A stretch of 41,239 nucleotides of DNA from Candidatus Sabulitectum sp. (GTDB lineage: Bacteria > Fermentibacterota > Fermentibacteria > Fermentibacterales > JCC-6): the NCBI GenBank assembly GCA_023139045.1, contig JAGLOJ010000003.1, positions 1 to 41,239 of the forward strand, in the 5' to 3' direction. The translations under genes were made by a program, and so were the position numbers. Shown piece after piece: positions 17,501-24,304 of this stretch; position 1 is the stretch's first letter; each line of letters opens with the position of its first letter. Under the pieces are notes generated by a model. That model saw nothing but the letters and a program-made list of their open reading frames with translations, was not told the origin of the DNA and made no database searches.

Positions 17501-18297
17501 AAGTAATGGTGATTGGTTCGTCAGGTATGCTTGGTTCGGAGATAATGAAGCTTCTTGGGAGCACCTGCATTGGTTATGACCTCCCTGATTTTGATATAAC
17601 CAACTTCGATTGCGTAGCAGCAGCAGTAAACGCCGCTAAGCCTGACGTGATTCTTAATACTTCCGGCATTACCGATGTGGATTACTGTGAAAAGAACCCG
17701 GCAGCGGCAGAAAAGGTTCACCACGCAGGTGTTAACAACTTGACTGCTACCGGTATACGAATTATTACCGTGTCAACCGACCAGGTGTTTACCCGTGCAG
17801 CAGAGAAACGGTATCTTCTCGAATCAGATTCTACGGAGCCTGCAAACATTTATGCTGCCAGCAAGCTCCGGGGAGAAGTCGCTGCTCTTGAGTGTCCCGG
17901 GAATACGGTTGTAAGAACATCATGGCTTTTTGGAAAGACCGGGCTACTGCCGTGGATAATCAGAAAGCTTCTTGTTGATGGTGTGGTCACTGCGGTTACC
18001 GATCAGACATCGTGCCTTACCTCTGTTGAGTCTCTTGCAGAGATTCTGGCAGGTATGGCCACGGACAGAGACAGAACAGGCCTGTTTCATTGTGTGAACA
18101 AAGGTGCTGTGACCCCTTATGAACTTGCCTGTCGAGTAAGAAACATGATTGGAACGGGTACGGTGAAGGGCACGGAATGGGCCCAGCTTGCTCTGCCTGC
18201 CCCCAGACCGGTATGGTCAGCCCTTGGAACTGAAAGAGATATCAAGTTACCGCCTTTGGAAGAGGTAATAGAATTATGTCTGCAAAGAATGCTGTAA
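17497..18297 (+). CDS. rfbD: RmlD-like dTDP-4-dehydrorhamnose reductase / NAD(P)-dependent epimerase
   Basis: Short-chain dehydrogenase/epimerase of 266 residues. N-terminal nucleotide-binding motif VIGSSGMLGSE, then TSGITDVDYCEKNP, STDQVF and the catalytic YAASKLRGE (YxxxK), and a C-terminal FHCVNKGAVTPYELA segment as in RmlD. RmlD performs the last step of dTDP-L-rhamnose synthesis. No other rml gene is nearby, so it could serve another deoxysugar. AAGGAA lies about 8 bases before the ATG, which overlaps the PHP gene stop. Its end overlaps gmhA by 22 bases. Confidence 0.75.
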   Translation: MKVMVIGSSGMLGSEIMKLLGSTCIGYDLPDFDITNFDCVAAAVNAAKPDVILNTSGITDVDYCEKNPAAAEKVHHAGVNNLTATGIRIITVSTDQVFTRAAEKRYLLESDSTEPANIYAASKLRGEVAALECPGNTVVRTSWLFGKTGLLPWIIRKLLVDGVVTAVTDQTSCLTSVESLAEILAGMATDRDRTGLFHCVNKGAVTPYELACRVRNMIGTGTVKGTEWAQLALPAPRPVWSALGTERDIKLPPLEEVIELCLQRML

Positions 18298-18845
18298 AAG
18301 AATACATCGAGATAACAAAGGCTCTGCTGGCAGAGATGAATACTGACTCTGTTGCAGAGATAACAGAGGAATTGAACCGGTGTTTCAAGAGCGGTGGCAA
18401 AGTTCTTCTTTGTGGCAACGGCGGGAGCGCATCAGATGCTTCTCACTTTGCCGGAGAGCTGGTTGGCAGGTTCAGACGCGAGAGAGCTGCCATGGCAGCA
18501 ATCGCGTTAACCACTGACACTGCTGTAATTACTGCTGTCGCGAATGATTATGGTTATGAGACCATCTTTTCCCGGCAGGTGAAAGCACTTGGCAGAGAGG
18601 GTGATATTTTTGTTGCAATCACTACCAGTGGAGAAAGCAGGAATGTTCTCAAGGCTGCAAAGACCGCCAGAGAATCCGGACTTCGTGTGATAGCATTTAC
18701 ATCTGAGCTTTGTAAGAACCCCCTCTGGGCTGACCTTCACTGGAAATCCAACACGGCGGTAACCAGTTTCACCCAGGAACAAATGCTGGTGGCTTTTCAC
18801 GCGATCTGTTACGGGCTGGAGGATATTCTTGTCAAAGAAGAATAG
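18276..18845 (+). CDS. gmhA: Phosphoheptose isomerase (SIS domain)
   Basis: SIS-domain protein of 189 residues. VLLCGNGGSASDASHFAGELVGRF and IAITTSGESRNVLKA are the sugar-phosphate-binding segments of GmhA; the downstream TSFTQEQMLVAFHAICYGLED carries the conserved Gln and His of the metal site. GmhA converts sedoheptulose 7-phosphate to D-glycero-heptose 7-phosphate for lipopolysaccharide core. DiaA is the main look-alike; the sugar-gene setting favours GmhA. GGAAGAGG precedes the ATG inside the end of the reductase gene. Confidence 0.87.
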   Translation: MSAKNAVKEYIEITKALLAEMNTDSVAEITEELNRCFKSGGKVLLCGNGGSASDASHFAGELVGRFRRERAAMAAIALTTDTAVITAVANDYGYETIFSRQVKALGREGDIFVAITTSGESRNVLKAAKTARESGLRVIAFTSELCKNPLWADLHWKSNTAVTSFTQEQMLVAFHAICYGLEDILVKEE

Positions 18846-19809
18846 GAATGCAATCAAGCTGACCGCGGGAGTAATCATTGCAGCGCTGACCGTCTGGCTT
18901 ACTTTCAGAAATACTGACTGGTCGGAACTGAATAGTGCATTCGGTAATGCCCGTTGGGGCTACATTCTGCTTGTGATTCCAGCTCTTGCTTCCAGCTATG
19001 TGTTCAGAGTTTACAGGTGGGTTACACTTCTCGCTCCGATGAAAGAGGTCAGAAAAACCATTGCTGCACCTCCTCTCTTAACCGGGTTTATGCTTAACAG
19101 TATTTTGCCTGGACGGTTGGGGGAGTTTGCCCGATCTGCACTTCTCTCACGCAGAACCGGCATACCCTTCGTTTCCACATTTGCGACTGTTGTTGTTGCC
19201 AGGCTGTTTGACGGACTTGCCCTTACAGGTTTGACCCTGGTTGTAATGACTGCAATGTGGGATTCTCTGTCAAAGTCTGTAAGGGGAGGGCTCATTGCTG
19301 CAGGATTCGGCTATATCGCCATCCTGTTTATTCTTATTGCCTTAAGAAAATGGCATGAAACAACCGCAGGGGTTCTGGTGTACCCTTTTCGCAAATTTCA
19401 TTTCGATAAAGCAGCATCGAGAATAGAAAAAATGCTGCTTGATTTTGCAACCGGGCTTGATATTCTCAAGAACCCCGGGGAACTGGCAAGGGTGTCAGCA
19501 CTTACAATAGGTGTATGGTTGTCTCTCTGTATATCTGTCATTCCTGTATTTTATGCTCTGGAAATGCCTTGGATATGGTTCTACCCGCCTCTTATTCTTG
19601 TTCTGGCAGGTTTCGGGATGCTTATTCCAACCCCCGGGGGGGCCGGAACAGTTCATTACGCATTGGGTGTTCTCTTCCCGGCCATCATCGGAATACAGGA
19701 TTCCCAGGCGAAGGCATTGGCTATTGTATTCCACGCCACACAGTTCATTCCCGTTATTGCTGCAGGTCTTGTGGTTACAAGAGGAAACATAAAGCTGGAT
19801 GAAGAATGA
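18829..19809 (+). CDS. AglD/LPG-synthase-like multi-pass membrane protein (UPF0104)
   Basis: Membrane protein of 326 residues with about eight transmembrane helices, belonging to the lysylphosphatidylglycerol synthase transmembrane/UPF0104 group. Typical segments: NSILPGRLGEFARSALLSRRTGIPF (the PGRxGE motif), VVARLFDGLAL and PTPGGAGTVHYAL (the PTPGGxG motif). Some relatives are flippases or dolichol-linked-sugar enzymes. The start is TTG 18829 preceded by GGAGGAT, overlapping gmhA by 17 bases. With gmhA, rmlD and the PHP phosphatase upstream, a role in moving lipid-linked sugar across the inner membrane is plausible but inferred. Confidence 0.8.
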   Translation: MSKKNRNAIKLTAGVIIAALTVWLTFRNTDWSELNSAFGNARWGYILLVIPALASSYVFRVYRWVTLLAPMKEVRKTIAAPPLLTGFMLNSILPGRLGEFARSALLSRRTGIPFVSTFATVVVARLFDGLALTGLTLVVMTAMWDSLSKSVRGGLIAAGFGYIAILFILIALRKWHETTAGVLVYPFRKFHFDKAASRIEKMLLDFATGLDILKNPGELARVSALTIGVWLSLCISVIPVFYALEMPWIWFYPPLILVLAGFGMLIPTPGGAGTVHYALGVLFPAIIGIQDSQAKALAIVFHATQFIPVIAAGLVVTRGNIKLDEE

Positions 19810-19875
19810 GGAACTTCCAGAGTTGCTCTGTGTAGTATAATTCCTGCAATTCTGAAGCATAGAAAGAGGATTACA

Positions 19876-20121
19876 ATGCCCACATACGATTATGTCTGCG
19901 ACACGTGCGGAGTAAGGTACGAGAAATTCCAGAATATGTCCGCAGAGCCCGATACTGAATGTTCTGAATGCGATGGCAAGGTAAGAAGACTTATCGGTGC
20001 CGGAGCCGGTCTCATTTTCAAGGGAAGCGGCTTTCACCAGACGGACTACAAGAAATCTTCACAACCCTCAGAGTGTTCCACCTGTCCCACCTGCCCTACC
20101 TGTCCGGCAGCAAAAGACTAA
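19876..20121 (+). CDS. FmdB-family zinc-ribbon protein
   Basis: Small protein of 81 residues with the FmdB/CxxC zinc ribbon: MPTYDYVCDTCG, then CSECDGKVRRLI, followed by the conserved GxxLIFKGSGFHQTDYK stretch. Four cysteines (CxxC ... CxxC) bind zinc. The tail is unusual: three consecutive TCP units (CSTCPTCPTCP) encoded by a 9-base tandem repeat at about 20079-20106, giving four extra cysteines. AGAGGATT precedes the ATG. FmdB was first linked to formamidase/amidase regulation, but the family's biochemical role is not established. Confidence 0.87.
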   Translation: MPTYDYVCDTCGVRYEKFQNMSAEPDTECSECDGKVRRLIGAGAGLIFKGSGFHQTDYKKSSQPSECSTCPTCPTCPAAKD

Positions 20122-20141
20122 AGAGCCCACGACTTTCTGGT

Positions 20142-20169
20142 AAAAAAAAGGGCGCTCCGAAGAGCGCCC
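20142..20169 (-). terminator. Intrinsic terminator with UUCG loop for the 20185-20658 gene
   Basis: Read on the minus strand: stem GGGCGCTC, loop TTCG, stem GAGCGCCC (8 perfect pairs, plus-strand 20150-20169) followed by eight Ts (plus-strand A20142-A20149). It lies 15 bases beyond the stop of the lipoprotein gene. The same structure recurs at 20831-20855. Confidence 0.93.
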
Positions 20170-20184
20170 CTGAAAAGTAGCCGA

Positions 20185-20658
20185 CTACATGAAGTCCATA
20201 CCTTCGCCACCGATTTTCCAGTTACCGTTCTCAAGGACAAGTTCGATCTCTTCAGTATCGCCGTCCATGGTAACAGGAACCATTGCAACATCGCCATCGA
20301 TAACTGCTGCGCCAATTTCAACATTGCTGAAGTCAGGCATTTCAGCGGTAACCATTTCGCTGCTGAGAACAATTGTAATAGCCTTGCCTGCTGTAAGATC
20401 CGAGACCTCTTCAGGTGTTATTTCAATGCCCATCATAACGGCCATTGCGGCTGTTCCTTCAGGATCAGTCTTCAACTCTTCAAGGCCTTCGTTGAGGCCA
20501 TCAAGTACTTCTGTTGAGAGGCAGGTGACAACTGCATCTCCATCGCCGTTCTGTACACCATCAAAAAGATTCTTTACAACCTGGTCTGGTGTTTCTCCGC
20601 CGAAACAGGCTATGGAAAGAACAAAAACTGCCACAAGAGCAAGGGCAAACTTCTTCAT
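20185..20658 (-). CDS. Small lipoprotein, NTF2/DUF4878-like
   Basis: Protein of 157 residues with a lipoprotein signal MKKFALALVAVFVLSIAC (lipobox LSIAC, cysteine 18). The mature part begins TPDQVVKNLFDGVQNGDGDAVVTCL and ends EIELVLENGNWKIGGEGMDFM, the layout of DUF4878/NTF2-like lipoproteins (helix with alternating-residue sheet, closing tryptophan). Start ATG 20658 has GGAGGAG upstream; the open frame to 20808 is not supported. It is a free-standing unit with its own palindromic promoter and a strong terminator. A deletion remnant of a sister gene lies 240 bases upstream. Role unknown; strong expression is suggested by the signals. Confidence 0.82.
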   Translation of the reverse strand: MKKFALALVAVFVLSIACFGGETPDQVVKNLFDGVQNGDGDAVVTCLSTEVLDGLNEGLEELKTDPEGTAAMAVMMGIEITPEEVSDLTAGKAITIVLSSEMVTAEMPDFSNVEIGAAVIDGDVAMVPVTMDGDTEEIELVLENGNWKIGGEGMDFM

Positions 20659-20751
20659 CTGAAAACTCCTCCTGATTGATATTGCCAAGTGCAGGGCGAA
20701 AGACATCACCCTTCCTGAACAATCTTTAACTGGTAACAAAAACATTGTCCG

Positions 20752-20782
20752 ATTATAGCCATTTGCATCTCTGATGCAAATG
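20752..20782 (-). promoter_or_regulatory. Promoter with 23-bp palindrome upstream of the small lipoprotein gene
   Basis: On the minus strand a perfect TATAAT (plus 20752-20757) follows a perfect palindrome with arms CATTTGCATC and GATGCAAATG around AGA (plus 20760-20782). TTTGCA in the palindrome is 17 bases from the -10 and would serve as a poor -35 box. A palindrome over the -35 region is the usual place for a dimeric regulator, so activator or repressor control is inferred. Confidence 0.65.
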
Positions 20783-20830
20783 TTCCCGTTTTCCCGGGGT
20801 ATCGTCACAATCAGTATTTCACAATAAAGT

Positions 20831-20855
20831 AAAAAAAGGCGCCCCGAAGAGCGCC
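20831..20855 (-). terminator. Second UUCG-loop terminator, of the decayed sister gene
   Basis: On the minus strand: stem GGCGCTC, loop TTCG, stem GGGCGCC (seven pairs, one G-U) then seven Ts (plus A20831-A20837). It lies 16 bases beyond the old stop codon of the remnant, nearly the same spacing as in the intact gene (15 bases). Confidence 0.85.
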
Positions 20856-20871
20856 CGAAACAAGCAACAAA

Positions 20872-20936
20872 TTACATGAAATCCAGGCCGTGGCGAGAAC
20901 AAATACTGCTGTAAGAGCAAGAGCAAACTTCTTCAC
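20872..20936 (-). pseudogene. Deletion remnant of a paralogue of the 20185-20658 lipoprotein gene
   Basis: The minus strand reads KKFALALTAVFVLA from a GTG at 20936, nearly identical to the signal peptide of the intact gene, and then at once the last codons GLDFM-stop (compare GEGMDFM-stop) in another frame, ending with TAA at 20872-20874. About 400 bases of the middle are missing and the join is out of frame. A GGGGAGG ribosome-binding site is still present ahead of the start and the terminator is retained. A tiny read-through peptide from the GTG into the terminator is possible but looks meaningless. Confidence 0.8.
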
Positions 20937-21118
20937 TGGCAATACCTCCCCATGAATGATCGTAAATTCATTGCTAACACCAGCATCAATATATGCAAAC
21001 AGGGAATTCTGCGGGAACCCCGATTTTCTGCTGCTCTTCGCTCGGTACAGCTTAATCGTATATTACGTGTTAATGTTTTTCAGTTTCATTCTTCAATACC
21101 CGATAGAGGGGGTCTGTT

Positions 21119-22438
21119 CTGAGGTATTCAGTTGCACTTCTGGTAGCTCTTCTTCTGGCTGCAGCTGTGGCATGCGGCAGGGAAACAGATCCCGATAACA
21201 GTCCGGTACAGGTTGTTTTCTGGCATGCAATGGGCGGTCCACTGGGTGATGTGCTTGAAGATTCCCTGATCGCTGAGTTCAATTCGCTGCATGATGATAT
21301 AGAAATTCTACCTGTGTGTATGGGCAACTACAGTGCTCTCAGCCAGAAAATCATGGCCGGAGTAATGGCTGATTCTCCTCCGGGAATGGCCCAGGCTTAC
21401 GAGACCTGGACTGCACAGTTGATTCGCGGGGGAGCACTGGTTCCTCTTGATTCTCTTATGGAAGCAGATTCTTCGTACACTGCTGAAGTGTGGAACGATT
21501 TTTTTCCTGTTTTTCAGGCAAACAATACCTTTGATGGCAGAGTGTACTCTTTTCCATTCAACAAGAGTGTACCTTTGATTTATTACAATGTAGAACTTTT
21601 TGACAGCCTGGGTGTCACCCCCGCCACCACATGGGAAGAGCAGAGAAAACTGCTTGAAGTTCTTACCCATGACGGTAACAGCGACGGTGATCTGTTCGAT
21701 GCCGAAGACAGACACGGTACAGCATTCGGTACTTCCGTGTGGACCTTTGAGTGTCTTCTTGCTCAGGCCGGCGGATCTCTTTTGAATTCCGATTCAACCG
21801 GAACTGCTTTTAATTCTTCTGAGGGTATTGAAGCTCTTAACTATATGACTACATTGCTCTATGTGGATTCCACAGCATATCTCACCTCCGGATACGATCA
21901 TCAGAAGGGTTTTGCCGATGGCCGGGTGGGGCAGGTGCAGGGATCAGTTACCAGCCTTGCATTCATGATAAGGGACATGGAAAGAAGAGCCGACAGCGGT
22001 CTCTCTACCTTCACTATTGGAACGGCACCCCTTCCTGCCGGGAGAGAACAGGCGGTGTATATCTCTGGAACCAATGTTATCCTTTTCAACAATGAAGATC
22101 CCCGTGTGGTAGAGGCCGGCTGGGAGTTCATCAAGTGGTTTACTCAACCAGATATACAGGCCAGATGGTTTGCGGGAAGCGGGTATCTTCCTACTCGTGT
22201 ATCGAGTCTTGAAGAACCGGCGGTTATAGCAAAAATGGAAGAATACCCCGGTCTTGAGGCTGTTCTTGAACAGTTGCATTATGCTGTGTTCGAGCCGCAA
22301 ATTACTGCATGGTATGATGGCAGGGCATTTCTCTCCGAATCGATAGAAATTGTACTATACGGTAGAATGACGCCGGAGGAAGCCCTCTCAAGAGCGGCTG
22401 ATCTGGCAGATGCTGAAATTAGAACAGGCCGCCAGTAA
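21119..22438 (+). CDS. Extracellular solute-binding lipoprotein (ABC sugar type, family 1)
   Basis: Substrate-binding protein of about 439 residues of the UgpB/MalE type: VVFWHAMGGPLGDVLEDSLIAEF at the N-terminus, KIMAGVMADSPPGMAQAYETW, SFPFNKSVPLIYYNVELFDSLG in the hinge region, and WEFIKWFTQPDIQARW near the C-terminus. The first usual start is GTG 21167, but the frame upstream encodes RYSVALLVALLLAAAVAC, a textbook lipoprotein signal ending in lipobox AVAC. It can be translated only from CTG 21119, which has GAGGGGG six bases upstream; a TAG stands at 21104. I therefore place the start at CTG. No ABC permease or ATPase gene is adjacent. Ligand unknown, probably a carbohydrate. Confidence 0.83.
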   Translation: MRYSVALLVALLLAAAVACGRETDPDNSPVQVVFWHAMGGPLGDVLEDSLIAEFNSLHDDIEILPVCMGNYSALSQKIMAGVMADSPPGMAQAYETWTAQLIRGGALVPLDSLMEADSSYTAEVWNDFFPVFQANNTFDGRVYSFPFNKSVPLIYYNVELFDSLGVTPATTWEEQRKLLEVLTHDGNSDGDLFDAEDRHGTAFGTSVWTFECLLAQAGGSLLNSDSTGTAFNSSEGIEALNYMTTLLYVDSTAYLTSGYDHQKGFADGRVGQVQGSVTSLAFMIRDMERRADSGLSTFTIGTAPLPAGREQAVYISGTNVILFNNEDPRVVEAGWEFIKWFTQPDIQARWFAGSGYLPTRVSSLEEPAVIAKMEEYPGLEAVLEQLHYAVFEPQITAWYDGRAFLSESIEIVLYGRMTPEEALSRAADLADAEIRTGRQ

Positions 22439-22464
22439 CGCAGCGGCTGGGAGAGGGAGGAATA

Positions 22465-23469
22465 ATGATAAAGATTCTTTTGCCGGTGATGGTGCTGTTC
22501 GGCCTTGCCGGTGCCCAGGTTCTCACAATAGCCGAAGCTGGAATTGACAGCGACGAAGATGGAATTCCTGATCTGCTGGGTGAAACCGTCACTATAAGCG
22601 GAACAGTGACCTGTGAAACCACACTGTTTTCCACCTCTGGATACAGTTTCTACATGCAGGATGGCACTGCTGGAATCAACGTTTACGCTTATGAAGCTCC
22701 CGGTAACATGAATCCCGGAGAGGAGTGGGAACTTACCGGAGAAATCATGTTTTACAAGGGCCTTACGGAGATATCTCCAGAGTCGGTTGATGACTACAGT
22801 TATGTGGGTAACCCCGGTATGCCGGCACCTGTTCAACTGGTACGGAATCAGCCTGTTTCCGAGGCCGTTGAGGGAATGCTGATAGCAGCAGGAGATCAAA
22901 GCCTTATCCAGTGGGTTACCGTCGCCACGACTCCTTCCAGTGCAGGTGGCGGGTATAACTTTGATGTGTGGAATGGACTGACTGTTATCCCCGTCAGAGT
23001 TAACGAGACAACCGGAATTGATGTTTCTGCAGTTGCCGTTGGAACCAGACTGTTCATTATCGGGATAGGCGGACAGTACGATTCGACTGAGCCCTACGAT
23101 TCCGGTTATCAATTGCTTCCCCGGTATCAGAGCGATATCATCGTATTCAATCCCTCGGTGGGAGATTATTTCCATCTGGAGCTTTCCGGTAATCCATTTG
23201 CCCCTGATATGGGTGAGACAATGCAGATCGAATACAGTGGACCGCAGGGTGTCAGGTTCAACCTTACTCTCTATGATCGCGCAGGACGGGATCTTGCACG
23301 CCTGGCTGTCAATTCTCCAGCGGGTGATGTATTCAACTGGGACGGCAGAGATGACTGGAATGAATTTCTACCGATGGGCCAGTACCTGCTGATGCTTGAA
23401 GGTGTATCCCCGAATGGAGACAGACTGACTACAACAGAGACCGTGGTTATCGCGGCGCCGCTGGAATAG
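22465..23469 (+). CDS. Secreted protein with OB-fold-like and FlgD-Ig-like domains
   Basis: Protein of 334 residues: signal peptide (MIKILLPVMVLFGLAGA), a calcium-loop-like DSDEDGIPD near residues 28-36, an OB-fold-like beta region (VTISGTVTCETTLF ... YSFYMQDGTAGINVY, as in DUF5689/YhcR-like proteins), a second beta region, and a C-terminal FlgD/Por-type Ig segment (FNLTLYDRAGRDLARLAV ... FNWDGRDDWNEFLPMGQYLLML). Such C-termini are often surface-sorting or anchoring domains. GGGAGGAA precedes the ATG. It lies between the solute-binding gene and the beta-barrel genes, so a cell-surface role is likely. No catalytic residues seen. Confidence 0.72.
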   Translation: MIKILLPVMVLFGLAGAQVLTIAEAGIDSDEDGIPDLLGETVTISGTVTCETTLFSTSGYSFYMQDGTAGINVYAYEAPGNMNPGEEWELTGEIMFYKGLTEISPESVDDYSYVGNPGMPAPVQLVRNQPVSEAVEGMLIAAGDQSLIQWVTVATTPSSAGGGYNFDVWNGLTVIPVRVNETTGIDVSAVAVGTRLFIIGIGGQYDSTEPYDSGYQLLPRYQSDIIVFNPSVGDYFHLELSGNPFAPDMGETMQIEYSGPQGVRFNLTLYDRAGRDLARLAVNSPAGDVFNWDGRDDWNEFLPMGQYLLMLEGVSPNGDRLTTTETVVIAAPLE

Positions 23470-23485
23470 GAACAGGAGGGATCAC

Positions 23486-24304
23486 ATGAAAAACACAATA
23501 ACAGCAGCCCTTCTTGTCCTTGCACTTGCTCTGCCGGCCTTCGCCTCTTTTGAGGAACTTGAGATGGGTATACCGGCCATGGCAATGGGTGGAACCGGAG
23601 TGGTTCTGGCCGGGCTTGAGGGCACTATGTGGAATCCGGCATCTGTGGCATCCATGGACCGCCCCGGTGTGACCATATCCGGAAAGATGCCTTACTCCAA
23701 TTTTGATTTTGCCACCGCAGGAATTGACGGTGGAGCCCCAATTACAGAGAACTGGAATATTGCCGGCAGCGCAAGATGGTTTGGGGGAGAGCTTTACAAT
23801 GAGCAGATCATAGCCGCTACAATTGCCGGTAAACTTTCCCGTGACTTCTCTTTCGGGCTGCAGCCTGTTTTTGCAAGAGTGGATATCAAAGACGGCATCA
23901 GCAGCTACGGAAGTGCAGCAGCCTTCTCGGTCAATGCCGGATTCAGAGTTACCATGTACGACCGGTGGGCATTTGCCGCAGCGGTTAAGAATCCATCTGA
24001 ATCCAGGATTGGTAATTCAGAGGAGTACATGCACAGACAGATGGATGCGGGAATTGCATACGAACCCGCAGCGGGTCTCGTTACGGCATTCGCCCTGTCG
24101 AGGGATTTCAGAGGAACCAGAATAAGAGTGGGTGGTGCCCTTCCTCTTGGGCCTCTTACTGTTTATGCAGGAGCCATGAGTGGCCCGGCTGTGTTTACCG
24201 GAGGGTTCTCTGCTGTTGTGGAAGGTATCAAAGCCTGCTACTCGGTACAGACCCACCCGGAGCTGAATCTGTCACACGCAATTGGGGTGACATATGCTTT
24301 TTAG
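23486..24304 (+). CDS. PorV/UPF0164-like outer-membrane beta-barrel protein
   Basis: Protein of 272 residues with a signal peptide (MKNTITAALLVLALALPAFA) followed by ELEMGIPAMAMGGTGVVLAGLEGTMWNPASVASM. The 'MGGTG-A ... WNPA' pattern is the hallmark of the PorV/PorQ-type and UPF0164 FadL-like barrels of the FCB group. The rest is a run of amphipathic strands ending in aromatic YAF. AGGAGGG precedes the ATG. Its end overlaps the next gene by 11 bases. In type IX secretion PorV shuttles cargo; whether that system exists here cannot be judged from the window. Confidence 0.75.
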   Translation: MKNTITAALLVLALALPAFASFEELEMGIPAMAMGGTGVVLAGLEGTMWNPASVASMDRPGVTISGKMPYSNFDFATAGIDGGAPITENWNIAGSARWFGGELYNEQIIAATIAGKLSRDFSFGLQPVFARVDIKDGISSYGSAAAFSVNAGFRVTMYDRWAFAAAVKNPSESRIGNSEEYMHRQMDAGIAYEPAAGLVTAFALSRDFRGTRIRVGGALPLGPLTVYAGAMSGPAVFTGGFSAVVEGIKACYSVQTHPELNLSHAIGVTYAF

